Source of the DNA: Acidobacteriota bacterium
GTDB lineage: Bacteria; Acidobacteriota; Polarisedimenticolia; J045
Assembly (NCBI GenBank): GCA_017994815.1
Contig: JAGOJY010000044.1
Span: 1 to 34,602 of the forward strand
Length of the DNA: 34,602 bases
Direction: 5' to 3'
The notes below the pieces were generated by a model. That model had not been told where the DNA came from. It saw only the letters and a program-made list of their open reading frames with translations, and searched no databases. Below, in pieces: positions 23,658 to 31,871 of this stretch. The position numbers and the translations under genes were made by a program. The stretch's first letter is position 1; each line of letters starts with the position of its first letter.

Positions 23658-25856
23658 ATGACGACGCCATCGACGTGCCCGGCCCTGCTGCGGCCTGTGA
23701 TCGCCCTGTGCCTTGGACTGTGCCTCGCGCCCGCCCCGTGGGCGGACCCGCCGGCACGGCCGCCATCAACTCCCGGTGCCGGCCAGGCGGCCGCACCCGG
23801 CGCGCAAGGAAAGACCGCGGTGACCGCCAACCCGTTGCTCGAGGACTGGAAGACGCCGTTCGGGGTCCCGCCGTTCGACCGCATCCGCCCCGAGCACTAC
23901 CGGCCGGCCTTCGAAACGGCGATCGCGCTGAACCGGCGCGAGGTCGACGCGATCGTCAAGAGCGAGGACACGCCGAGCTTCGCCAACACCGTCGAGGCGC
24001 TCGAGGCCAGCGGGCAGCTCCTGGACAAGGTCGGCGCCGTGTTCTTCGCGCTCTCCTCGGCCGACACCAACGCCGAGATCCAGGCCATCGCCAAGGAGAT
24101 CGCGCCGCAATTGGCCGCGCTGCACGACGACGTGCTGCTGGACGAGACGCTGTACCGGCGCGTGCGCGGCCTTTGGGAAAGGCGCGCGGAACTCGGCCTC
24201 GCGTCCGAGCAGGCGAAACTCCTGCAGGAAACGTACGAGGATTTCGTCCGTGCCGGCGCGAACCTGCCGCCCGAAAAGAAGAAGCGCCTGCGCGAGGTGA
24301 ACCAGGAGCTGTCGGTGCTCGGGCCGCGCTTCGGCGACAACCTGCTCAAGGAGACCAACGCCTACCGGCTGGTGATCGACAACGAGCAGGACCTCGCCGG
24401 TCTGCCGCCGTCGGTCGTGGCCGCCGCCGCCGGCGCGGCCAAGGCCGCCGGGCTGGAGCAGAAGTGGGTCTTCACGCTGCACGCGCCGTCGATCTGGCCC
24501 TTCCTGACCTTCGCCGACAACCGCGAGTTGCGGCGCCAGATCCTCGAGGCCTACACCAGCCGCGGTAATCGCGGCAACGACGCCGACAACAACGCCACGC
24601 TGGCCCGGACCGCCGTGCTGCGCGCCGAGCGCGCCGCGCTCCTCGGCTACAAGACGCACGCCGACTACGTGCTGGAAGACAACATGGCCGGAACGCCGGC
24701 CCGCGTCTACGAGCTGTTGAACCGGGTCTGGCCGCCAGCGCTGGCGCTCGCGCGCAAGGAACTGGCCGAGCTGCAAGCCACGGCCAAGGCCGCGGGGACG
24801 GAGTTCAAGATCGAGCCGTGGGACTGGCGCTACTACGCCGAGAAGGTCCGCAAGGCCCGCTACGATCTCGACGACGAGGAGCTGCGGCCGTACTTCCAGC
24901 TCGACCGCGTGCGCGAGGGCGCGTTCTACGTCGCGAACAAGCTGTACGGCATCACGTTCACCGAGCGCAGCGACATCCCCAAGTACCACCCCGAAGTGCG
25001 GACGTTCGAGGTCAAGGATGCCGACGGATCGCACCTCGCGGTGTACATGGTCGATTACCACCCGCGGGCGTCGAAGCGCGGCGGAGCGTGGGCCGGCGGG
25101 TTCCGCGGCCAGTGGGTGCAGGACGGCAAGGACATCCGGCCGATCGTGACCAACGTCCTGAACGTCACGCCCGGGACGAAAGACACCCCCGCGCTGCTGT
25201 CGCTCGAGGAGACCGAGACGCTGTTCCACGAGTTCGGCCACGCGCTGCACTCGATCCTCTCGCGCGTGACGTATCGCTCGCTGCGAAGCGTGCCGCGCGA
25301 TTTCGTCGAACTGCCGTCGCAGGTCATGGAGCACTGGGTTACCGAGCCCGAGGTGCTGAAGGTCTACGCGCGGCACTACAAGACCGGCGCGCCGATGCCC
25401 GAGGAACTGATCAAGAAGATCAAGGCCTCGGCGTTGTTCAACCAGGGTTTCGCCACGGTCGAGTACGTCGCGGCGTCGTTCCTCGACATGGACTGGCACA
25501 CGCTCGAGGTGGGCAAGACGCCGGAGGTGGGGCCGTTCGAGAGCGCCTCGCTCAAGCGCATCGGCCTGTTGCCGGAGATCGTGGTGCGCTACCGCAGCCC
25601 GTACTTCAACCACATCTTCGGGCCGGGCGGCGGCTACGCCGCGGGGTACTACAGCTACATCTGGAGCGAAGTGCTCGACGCCGACGCCTTCGAGGCGTTC
25701 AAGGAGAAGGGGATCTTCGACAAGGCGACGGCGACGTCGTTCCGCAAGAACGTCCTCGAGCGCGGCGGCACCGAGGAACCGATGGTCCTGTACAAGCGCT
25801 TCCGCGGACGCGAGCCGTCGGTCGAGCCGCTCCTGAAAGGCCGCGGTCTGCTGTAG
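23658..25856 (+). CDS. dcp: Exported M3-family peptidyl-dipeptidase (Dcp-like zinc peptidase)
   Basis: 732 residues. Releases dipeptides or cleaves oligopeptides with one zinc ion. Start at ATG 23658 (GAGGA 8 nt upstream; opens signal peptide LLRPVIALCLGLCLAPAPWA); ATG 23637 is in frame but lacks a ribosome site. Mature protein starts with the M3 N-terminal pattern (NPLLEDWKTPFGVPPFDRI). Zinc site: HEFGHALHS (His524, Glu525, His528) and DFVELPSQ (Glu551), matching thimet/Dcp spacing. The end has the substrate-binding YxFGPGGGYAAGYYSYIW type motif. Export signals are frequent for M3 peptidases of Acidobacteria-like bacteria, whereas E. coli Dcp is cytoplasmic. Works naturally with the large protease and oligopeptidase B in peptide breakdown. 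Convergent with the flagellin gene. Confidence 0.93.
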   Translation: MTTPSTCPALLRPVIALCLGLCLAPAPWADPPARPPSTPGAGQAAAPGAQGKTAVTANPLLEDWKTPFGVPPFDRIRPEHYRPAFETAIALNRREVDAIVKSEDTPSFANTVEALEASGQLLDKVGAVFFALSSADTNAEIQAIAKEIAPQLAALHDDVLLDETLYRRVRGLWERRAELGLASEQAKLLQETYEDFVRAGANLPPEKKKRLREVNQELSVLGPRFGDNLLKETNAYRLVIDNEQDLAGLPPSVVAAAAGAAKAAGLEQKWVFTLHAPSIWPFLTFADNRELRRQILEAYTSRGNRGNDADNNATLARTAVLRAERAALLGYKTHADYVLEDNMAGTPARVYELLNRVWPPALALARKELAELQATAKAAGTEFKIEPWDWRYYAEKVRKARYDLDDEELRPYFQLDRVREGAFYVANKLYGITFTERSDIPKYHPEVRTFEVKDADGSHLAVYMVDYHPRASKRGGAWAGGFRGQWVQDGKDIRPIVTNVLNVTPGTKDTPALLSLEETETLFHEFGHALHSILSRVTYRSLRSVPRDFVELPSQVMEHWVTEPEVLKVYARHYKTGAPMPEELIKKIKASALFNQGFATVEYVAASFLDMDWHTLEVGKTPEVGPFESASLKRIGLLPEIVVRYRSPYFNHIFGPGGGYAAGYYSYIWSEVLDADAFEAFKEKGIFDKATATSFRKNVLERGGTEEPMVLYKRFRGREPSVEPLLKGRGLL

Positions 25857-25858
25857 GC

Positions 25859-25873
25859 GCCGCCGCAGGCGGC
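25859..25873. repeat. GGCCGCC hairpin, copy 2
   Basis: GCCGCC (25859-25864), loop GCA, GGCGGC (25868-25873), starting 2 nt after the M3 stop codon. Shares GCCGCCGCAGGCGGCCCGC with the copy inside the amylase 3' end. Confidence 0.6.
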
Positions 25874-25900
25874 CCGCATCCGCGCGACGAGACGATGCGA

Positions 25901-25930
25901 GGGGGGACAGGTGTCACCACCTGTCCCCCC
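25901..25930. repeat. GGGGACAGG palindrome, copy 4 (convergent junction)
   Basis: GGGGGGACAGGTG (25901-25913), loop TCAC, CACCTGTCCCCCC (25918-25930): 13 perfect pairs. Between the M3 peptidase stop and the flagellin stop (25936). Confidence 0.9.
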
Positions 25931-25935
25931 GGTTG

Positions 25936-26772
25936 TTACCGCAGCAGCGTGAGCACCGCTTGCGCCGAGCTGTTGGCCTGCGACAGCGAGGCCAGGCCCG
26001 TCTGGTTCAGGACCTGGAACTTCGTCAGCGCCACGACCTCCTCGGCGATGTTGGCGTCGCGGATCTGCGATTCGGCCGACTTGAGGTTCTCCGCCTGCAC
26101 CGTGATCACCGCGATCGTGTGCTCGAGGCGGTTGTAGTAGGCGCCGAGGTCGCCGCGGTCGGCCGACACGTTGTCGATCGCGGCCTGGATCGCCACCAAC
26201 TCGGCCCGGGCATCGGACGCCGTGTTCAGAGTGTCCGAGGCCAGGGACAGCCCGGAGGCGCTCATCGAGCTGGTCTGGATGGTGATCCGGTCGTCGACGC
26301 CGGCGCCCGTTCCGACCTGCACGTCGATGCTGGTGCCGCTGCCGGACAGGAGCGCCAGCCCGTTGAACTCGACCGTGTTCGCGATGCGGTCGATTTCCGA
26401 CAGGATCTGGTTGTACTCGTCGTTCAGCGCCAGCTTGGAGGTCGAGCTGTCCTCGCCCGACGTTTCCGACGCCGCCTGCTCGGCCAGCGTCACGGCGCGC
26501 TGGAGCAGGTTGCCGATCTCGTTCAACGCCGAGTCGGCCACGTTGATGACGCCGATGCCGTCGTTCGCGTTGCGGACCGCCTGGTTCAGCGACGCCACGT
26601 CGGCGCGCAGGTTCTCGGCGATCGCCAGGCCGGCGGCATCATCCTTGGCGCCGTTGATCCTCAAGCCCGATGCCAGGCGGACCATGGTGTTGTTCAGTCC
26701 GATCTGGTTCTTGATCAGTTGGTTCATCGAGTTGAGTGCGCCGATGTTCGACACGACCGAAAAGCTCGCCAT
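25936..26772 (-). CDS. fliC: Flagellin
   Basis: Complete 278-residue flagellin. Start MASFSVVSNIGALNSMNQL, chosen for the conserved flagellin N-terminus and GGGAGGAG 5 nt upstream; longer readings add non-flagellin sequence. N-terminal D0/D1 (about 1-140): LNNTMVRLASGLRINGAKDDAAGLAIAENL, given here as LASGLRINGAKDDAAGLA; C-terminal D1/D0 (about 195-278): SQIRDANIAEEV, ending AQAVLTLLR. The variable D2/D3 region is nearly absent, so this is a minimal flagellin. The last 445 bp are colinear, without gaps, with the partial gene at the window start. A sigma-28-like promoter lies about 145 nt upstream. No chaperone or motor genes are nearby. Confidence 0.97.
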   Translation of the reverse strand: MASFSVVSNIGALNSMNQLIKNQIGLNNTMVRLASGLRINGAKDDAAGLAIAENLRADVASLNQAVRNANDGIGVINVADSALNEIGNLLQRAVTLAEQAASETSGEDSSTSKLALNDEYNQILSEIDRIANTVEFNGLALLSGSGTSIDVQVGTGAGVDDRITIQTSSMSASGLSLASDTLNTASDARAELVAIQAAIDNVSADRGDLGAYYNRLEHTIAVITVQAENLKSAESQIRDANIAEEVVALTKFQVLNQTGLASLSQANSSAQAVLTLLR

Positions 26773-26916
26773 ACAACTCCTCCCTGATCCGGGTCTGGAC
26801 GGCCTCGTGCCGCCCCCGGGCTCTGGCGTCTGTTGCTGCCGGTCACGCGCGCAGAACAGCAACCTGGTGTGGCCTCGGGCGCGCCGCGTCCGTGGCGATT
26901 CCCTCGGCCGCCCTCC

Positions 26917-26944
26917 TTATCGGTACGGTGCGGGCCGGGCTTGA
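26917..26944 (-). promoter_or_regulatory. Sigma-28 (FliA)-like promoter of the flagellin gene
   Basis: On the reverse strand CCGATAA (26917-26923) is a perfect match to the core of the flagellar sigma-28 -10 element (GCCGATAA). The -35 side has CTCAAG at the right distance within one base, a weak match to TAAA. It would give a flagellin leader of about 135 nt. Confidence 0.45.
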
Positions 26945-27047
26945 GGGGACCAGCCCGCGCCGTCGCGGCACGCCGCGGGACCGTCCCGTCCGGCTTGGGA
27001 GAACGGGGCCACGCGCGGAACAACGCGACGCGGCCCGGGCGATTTAC

Positions 27048-27075
27048 ACGTCTATGACAACTTAGACGTCTTTTT
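27048..27075 (+). terminator. Terminator-like hairpin upstream of the TonB receptor gene
   Basis: ACGTCTA (27048-27054), loop of 8, TAGACGT (27063-27069), then CTTTTT. It points forward, yet no forward gene precedes it; it could end a small transcript antisense to the flagellin leader, act as an attenuator, or be an operator palindrome. Confidence 0.45.
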
Positions 27076-27244
27076 ACGGCCAGAAACGGGCGCTTGCGGG
27101 CAGTCGCCGGCACAATCCAGCGCGTAGACCGTCGCTCCTCCGTCCCGCAGTGGGCGGGACGCCGCCGGGGCCGGTGGCGGTCGGCGACCGCGGTGATGGG
27201 CCCGGCCGTCACTCGCTGCCGAGGAGTTGCTCGAAGGAGGCCCC

Positions 27245-29854
27245 ATGCGTGCCGATCGGCAGGCGAATTCCCTCATCGCATCCATCAGCATCGTGGCCAC
27301 GCTCATCGTGCTTTGCGTCCCGCTGGCGCACGCCGCCGACCAGACCGGGACGATCGAGGGCGTGGTCCTGGACGACCAGAACCAGCCGTACGCGGGCGCG
27401 ACGATCGCGCTGAGCGGCGAGAACCTGCAGGGACAGCGGGCGGCAATCACCGAGGCGGACGGCACGTTCGTCTTTCGTGGGCTCGCCCCCGGCGTGTACG
27501 AGCTGGTGGCCACGTCACCCGAACGCGCGCCGGTCAAGGTGTCGCTGATCCGGGTGAACATCGGCCGTACCGCGCACGTCGAGGTGCCGATGCGGCAGGC
27601 GACCGAGACCGAGGAAATCACGGTCCGCGGCGCAGCGGCCCAGATCGACCGCACGGCGACCCAGACCCAGGACAACTACACCTCCGAGTACCTCTCGCGC
27701 GTCCAGACGGGGCAGGCCGGCCGCGACTACCTGGCCGTGATCAACAACTCCGCCGGCGTCGTCGGCACCGGCAACGTCGCGGTCCGCGGCGCCACGCTGG
27801 GCGAGAACGTGTACCTGATCGACGGTGTCGATTCGACCGACCCGGTGACGTCCACCTTCGGGACGAACTTTATCTTCGACGCGGTCCAGGAGGTGCAGCT
27901 GCAGACCGGCGGGTTCCAGGCCGAGTTCGGCCGCGCGACCGGGGGCGTGGTCAACGTCGTGACCAAGTCGGGCGGCAACCAGTTCTCCGGAACCCTCGAC
28001 TACCGCTTCCGCAACAACAACTTCGCCGAGAAGGGAGACTTCTTCGATCCCGACGAGTCGGATGCCGAGTCGCAGGTCGCGGAGCTGACCTTCGGCGGCC
28101 CGATCGTCAAGGACAAGCTGTGGTTCTTCGTGGCCGGGAGCCTGTTGGACAACAGCGTGGCACCGTCGGGAAGTCCCACCGCGCGCAAGTTCGACGGGAC
28201 GTACTACCTCGGGAAGCTGACCTGGCAGGTCAACCCGAACCACAAGCTGACGCTGCAGACGACCGGCGATCCCGCGACGATCGACAACGACGACGCCGGG
28301 CTCCTCGTCGACCCCGAGGCGACCACCCAGCAGGAGCAGGGGTCGCGGTTCACGACGCTGCAGTACCAGTGGATCGCCGGACCGCAGTTCCTGATCGACG
28401 CGCAGGTGGCAGACTACCGCGCGTATCTCGACACCGAGCCGCAGAGCGGCGACTTCGACACGATTGGCTGGATCGACTTCTTCACCGGGGAGCAGTCGCG
28501 CAACGCGATCGACACGCAGCACACCGACCGCTTCCGGCAGCAGGCGAGCGCCGCGGTGACCTACAGCCCCGTCCGGAATCACACCTTCAAGGGCGGCGTC
28601 GACTTCCAGCGCGTGAAGTTCAAGTTCGACCAGTCCACGCCCGGCGGTGAGTACTGGCAGGTCGTCCCGGACGCTCTCGGTAACCCCACGCCGCTGATCA
28701 TCACCACGACGGAATCGGTCGGCCAGCTGGAGAACGAAGGGAACATCAACGGCTACTTCGTCCAGGACGAGTGGCGGCTCGGCCGCTTCACCCTCAACCC
28801 CGGACTGCGCTACGACACCTTCTCCTACGACGACAACGTCGGCCACGAGGTGTTTTCCGCGGGCATGCTGCAGCCGCGCTTCGGCGTTTCCTGGGACGTG
28901 GGCGGGAACGGCAAGAACGTCGTGAAGGCCAGCGCGGGCCGCTTCGCCCACCCGTCGCTGCTCGGCCTACCGAGCCTGGTCAACACGCGCGCGAACGTCT
29001 CCGACGTGTTCCTGAACGAGAACGTCCTGGGCTACCTCGTCACCGGCAACCCCGAGCCGTTCGACCTCGACGGCGACGGGACGATCAGCGAGCGCGTCCT
29101 GTTCGACACGCTCGGCGGACCGGGTGGCGTGAGGTTCTCCAGGAACGGGGACCTCGACCCGACGTACGTGACCGAGTACCAGGCCGGCTACGAGCGCCTG
29201 CTGGGTCCGCAGACCACGATCGGCCTGACGCTCGTCCATCGCGACACGAAGGACATCATCGAGGACTTCTTCGATGAGGCGCGCGGCGTCTACTTCATCG
29301 ACAACATCCCGGGCCTCAAGCGCACGTACCGCGGAGCCGAGTTGCGCTTCCGCACGCGGATCGCGCGGGTGTTCCTTGACACCTCCTACACCTACTCCAA
29401 GGCCAAGGGCAATGTCGAGTACACGCAGAGCGCCGGCGTCGATTACGACTTCCCCGTGCTGTCGACGAACCGCTTCGGCTTCCTGTCGACGGACCAGAGG
29501 CACGCCGTCAAGATCAACGGCTACGCCGACTTGCCGTGGCAGATGCAGCTCGGGTTCAGTGCCTTCTTCCGCACCGGGCGGCCGTACCAGAAGGAGCGTT
29601 CGGCGAACCCGTACGGCGAGGAGTTCCTCGAGCCGCGCGGCTCGCGCCGGCTGTCGAGCGTGCACCAGGTCGATGGCGAACTGCGAAAGTACTTCCGCTT
29701 CAACAAATTCAACATGGCCCTGATCGGCACGGTGGAGAACCTGCTCGACACCGAGCGCGTCCTCCTCGTGAACTCCCTGGAAACCGACTTCGGGACCGCG
29801 CTGGTCTACCAGCAGCCGCGGCGCTACGAGGTCGGCGTTCGCTTCGAGTACTGA
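27245..29854 (+). CDS. TonB-dependent outer-membrane receptor with N-terminal carboxypeptidase-regulatory domain (Oar-like)
   Basis: 869 residues. ATG 27245 has AAGGAGG 4 nt upstream. Signal peptide to about residue 30 (LIVLCVPLAHA). Residues about 34-115 are a CarboxypepD_reg beta-sandwich (GTIEGVVLDDQNQPYAGATI, TEADGTFVFRGLAPGVYEL). A plug domain at about 130-250 (NVAVRGATLGENVYLIDGVD; EFGRATGGVVNVVTKSGGN) is followed by a beta-barrel ending RRYEVGVRFEY, whose terminal aromatic residue suits outer-membrane assembly. No classical TonB box is obvious. This receptor type is abundant in Acidobacteria; the cargo is unknown but uptake of oligosaccharides or peptides released by the neighbouring hydrolases is possible (inference). 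Followed by a strong terminator. Confidence 0.92.
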   Translation: MRADRQANSLIASISIVATLIVLCVPLAHAADQTGTIEGVVLDDQNQPYAGATIALSGENLQGQRAAITEADGTFVFRGLAPGVYELVATSPERAPVKVSLIRVNIGRTAHVEVPMRQATETEEITVRGAAAQIDRTATQTQDNYTSEYLSRVQTGQAGRDYLAVINNSAGVVGTGNVAVRGATLGENVYLIDGVDSTDPVTSTFGTNFIFDAVQEVQLQTGGFQAEFGRATGGVVNVVTKSGGNQFSGTLDYRFRNNNFAEKGDFFDPDESDAESQVAELTFGGPIVKDKLWFFVAGSLLDNSVAPSGSPTARKFDGTYYLGKLTWQVNPNHKLTLQTTGDPATIDNDDAGLLVDPEATTQQEQGSRFTTLQYQWIAGPQFLIDAQVADYRAYLDTEPQSGDFDTIGWIDFFTGEQSRNAIDTQHTDRFRQQASAAVTYSPVRNHTFKGGVDFQRVKFKFDQSTPGGEYWQVVPDALGNPTPLIITTTESVGQLENEGNINGYFVQDEWRLGRFTLNPGLRYDTFSYDDNVGHEVFSAGMLQPRFGVSWDVGGNGKNVVKASAGRFAHPSLLGLPSLVNTRANVSDVFLNENVLGYLVTGNPEPFDLDGDGTISERVLFDTLGGPGGVRFSRNGDLDPTYVTEYQAGYERLLGPQTTIGLTLVHRDTKDIIEDFFDEARGVYFIDNIPGLKRTYRGAELRFRTRIARVFLDTSYTYSKAKGNVEYTQSAGVDYDFPVLSTNRFGFLSTDQRHAVKINGYADLPWQMQLGFSAFFRTGRPYQKERSANPYGEEFLEPRGSRRLSSVHQVDGELRKYFRFNKFNMALIGTVENLLDTERVLLVNSLETDFGTALVYQQPRRYEVGVRFEY

Positions 29855-29871
29855 TCCACCCCTCCCCCCCG

Positions 29872-29914
29872 AGCGGGGCGCCCCCCCGGAATTCCCGGGC
29901 GCCCCGCTTCTTTA
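29872..29914 (+). terminator. Strong intrinsic terminator of the TonB receptor gene
   Basis: A perfect 12-bp stem AGCGGGGCGCCC (29872-29883) with GGGCGCCCCGCT (29897-29908), then TCTTTATTT. Starts 17 nt after the stop codon. Confidence 0.9.
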
Positions 29915-29970
29915 TTTGGTCGACACCCGCGCCCGAGCGTTGTCGGGGTGGTGCACGCGATCTCCGTACC

Positions 29971-29988
29971 GGCCGCCGACAGGCGGCC
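29971..29988. repeat. GGCCGCC hairpin, copy 3
   Basis: GGCCGCC (29971-29977), loop GACA, GGCGGCC (29982-29988), followed by CGCCC. A variant of the copies at 7815 and 25859. Confidence 0.5.
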
Positions 29989-30189
29989 CGCCCATGACGC
30001 CGTCGCGATGCACGCGGTCCGCCGTCCGGTCCGCCGCCAGCCTGCCCGACCGTAAAGGCATCGATGCACGCGCAGTGTTTCCATCGGCGGCGGGGTGGGC
30101 GTTCGAGTCCCAGGACGCCGTCCAGACGTTTTCCACGCGGTGGCCGGCGGCGGGGCGTCGAGGCACGACGCGGGTCCGCGCCTGCTCCC

Positions 30190-31818
30190 TCAGAAGAGGA
30201 AGTCGGTGGAGAGGAAGCTGGAGCGGCGCGATCGCACGATCCCGGTGATGATCCGCTTGTTGAGGTCGATCTCGCGAGCGGCGACGAGCGTGCGGATCGA
30301 GAACACCCGCAGCGCATCGGAGACGGAGAGCGTGCCCTCTGCCGAGTGCTTACGGCCGGTGAACGGGAAGGTGTCCGGCCCGCGCTGGCACTGGGTGTTG
30401 AGGTTGACCCGGCAGACCTGGTTCACGAGGACGTCGATCAGCGGCGCGAGGGCCGCTTCGTCGCGGCCGAACAGGGACGCCTGCTGGCCGTAACCGGATT
30501 CGACGATGGCCTTGACCGGCTCCTCGACGTCGTCGAACGGAACGACCGGGATGAGCGGGCCGAACTGCTCTTCGTTGAAGGCGCGCATCGACGGGGCGAT
30601 GGGGTAGAGCACGGCGGGGTGCACGTAAGTGCCGTGGACCTCGCCGCCGCGGGCGTTCATGACGCGGGCGCCGCCGGCCAGGGCGTCATCGATCAGCTCG
30701 CGCAGGTAGGGCGGCTTGCCCGGCTCGGGGAGCGGGGTGAGCGCGACGCCCTGCTCCCACGGCATCCCGGCCTTGAGCCGGTCGACGCCGGTGCACAGGC
30801 GCTCGACGAACTCGTCCGCGATCGAACGCTGGACGAACAGGAGCTTCAGCGCCGTGCAGCGCTGGCCGTTGAACGACAGCGTCCCGAGCAGGCACTCGCG
30901 GACCGCGATGTCGAGGTCGGCGTCCGCGAGCACGATCGCCGGGTTCTTCGCCTCGAGGCCGAGCACCGAGCGCAGCTGGTGCGGGCGCGGGTGCTTGCGC
31001 TTCAGCTCGTCCGCGACGCGGCTGGTCCCGATGAAGGCCAGCACGTCGATCTGCCCGGACTCCATCAACGGCGCCGCGACCTCGCGCCCGTCGCCGTAGA
31101 CGGTGCTGACGACTCCGGGCGGGAAGGCGTCGCGGAACGCCCGGAGGAGCGGGCCGTAGAGCAACACGCCCATCTTCGGCGGCTTGAACACGACGGTGTT
31201 GCCCATGATCAGCGCCGGGATGAGCGTGGTGAACGTCTCGTTCAGGGGGTAGTTGAACGGGCCCATGCAGAGCACCGTCCCGAGCGGCGCCCGGCGCACC
31301 TGCCCGATGATCCCCTGCTCGATCTGGAACCGCGAGGAGATGCGGTCGAGGTCCTTCAGCGAGTGGATCGTGTCCCGTACGTACTGGACCGTGCGGTCGA
31401 ACTCGTGCAGGGAATCGGCGAGGCTCTTGCCGACCTCCCACATCAGCAGGCGCGTCACCGCGGCCCGCTGCTCCTGCATGGCAAACAGGAACTGCTCGAC
31501 GTGTCCGATCCTGTCGGCGACCGACATCGTCGGCCAGGCGCCGCGCCCGCGATCGTATGCGCGCGTCGCGGCGGCGAGCGCCGCGAGTGCTTCGGTCCGG
31601 GTCAGGCGCGGGCTGCGGCCGACGGGGGCCCGGGACAGCGCGCCGGAATCGTCGCGCAGGCAAACCGGCGAGGTGTGGTCGTCCAGCGGCCCGTCCCAGC
31701 GCCGCAGCTCGCCGCCGACGAGGTACTCGCGCTGTTCGACGAGGCCGGGGAGGCGGACCTCGGGCGGGATTTCGCCGGGGGCGGGGAAGACCGGGAGGCG
31801 CGGCTGGTCGTTTGTCAT
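30190..31818 (-). CDS. gapN: NADP-dependent non-phosphorylating glyceraldehyde-3-phosphate dehydrogenase (GapN-type aldehyde dehydrogenase)
   Basis: 542-residue cytoplasmic aldehyde dehydrogenase. GapN oxidises glyceraldehyde 3-phosphate directly to 3-phosphoglycerate, making NADPH without ATP. Catalytic residues are all visible: Asn189 in GPFNYPLNE, Glu289 in GLEAKNPAIV, Cys321 in GQRCTALK; FKPPKMG is the cofactor-binding stretch and GTSRVADELKRKHP follows the Rossmann fold. The end has the RGPDTFPFTGRK stretch typical of the GapN branch. The protein is about 50 residues longer than streptococcal GapN, mainly at the N-terminus. GapN is the best match, but another aldehyde substrate is possible. 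No Shine-Dalgarno; TACAAT ends 6 nt before the ATG (predicted leaderless). Divergent from the zinc-ribbon gene (53 bp gap). Confidence 0.82.
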   Translation of the reverse strand: MTNDQPRLPVFPAPGEIPPEVRLPGLVEQREYLVGGELRRWDGPLDDHTSPVCLRDDSGALSRAPVGRSPRLTRTEALAALAAATRAYDRGRGAWPTMSVADRIGHVEQFLFAMQEQRAAVTRLLMWEVGKSLADSLHEFDRTVQYVRDTIHSLKDLDRISSRFQIEQGIIGQVRRAPLGTVLCMGPFNYPLNETFTTLIPALIMGNTVVFKPPKMGVLLYGPLLRAFRDAFPPGVVSTVYGDGREVAAPLMESGQIDVLAFIGTSRVADELKRKHPRPHQLRSVLGLEAKNPAIVLADADLDIAVRECLLGTLSFNGQRCTALKLLFVQRSIADEFVERLCTGVDRLKAGMPWEQGVALTPLPEPGKPPYLRELIDDALAGGARVMNARGGEVHGTYVHPAVLYPIAPSMRAFNEEQFGPLIPVVPFDDVEEPVKAIVESGYGQQASLFGRDEAALAPLIDVLVNQVCRVNLNTQCQRGPDTFPFTGRKHSAEGTLSVSDALRVFSIRTLVAAREIDLNKRIITGIVRSRRSSFLSTDFLF

Positions 31819-31824
31819 GCGGAG

Positions 31825-31865
31825 ATTGTAGCCGCCGCGCCGCCGGCCGGGCTGGAGCCGATAAT
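31825..31865. promoter_or_regulatory. Divergent promoters giving two predicted leaderless mRNAs
   Basis: Reverse: TACAAT (31825-31830 on the other strand), 6 nt, ATG at 31818. Forward: GATAAT (31860-31865), 6 nt, GTG at 31872. Neither gene has a Shine-Dalgarno. Both -10 boxes differ from TATAAT at one position; -35 boxes are not recognisable in the GC-rich middle. Confidence 0.55.
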
Positions 31866-31871
31866 TATCGC

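Larger units (their letters stand above)
26773..27244. other. Divergent regulatory region between flagellin and TonB receptor genes
   Basis: 472 bp without a credible gene. It holds the flagellin leader and a sigma-28-like promoter (26917-26944), and an AT-rich hairpin with a T-tract (27048-27075). I see no convincing promoter for the receptor gene; a weak candidate is the CACAAT/TAGACC area near 27110-27130. Confidence 0.7.
29855..30189. other. Gene-poor convergent spacer
   Basis: 335 bp between the receptor and dehydrogenase stop codons. It holds a strong terminator (29872-29914) and a GGCCGCC hairpin (29971-29988). The rest shows no credible ORF, RNA gene or repeat; it may be the relic of a lost element. 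Confidence 0.6.

Noticed and set aside
26773..26862. Upstream extension of the flagellin gene by 30 codons
   Set aside because: The extension lacks flagellin sequence, and the conserved MASFSVVSN start has an excellent ribosome site.
30100..30125. tRNA T-arm-like stretch GTTCGAGTCCC
   Set aside because: The flanking 5-bp stem does not pair fully and no acceptor, D or anticodon arm can be built around it.
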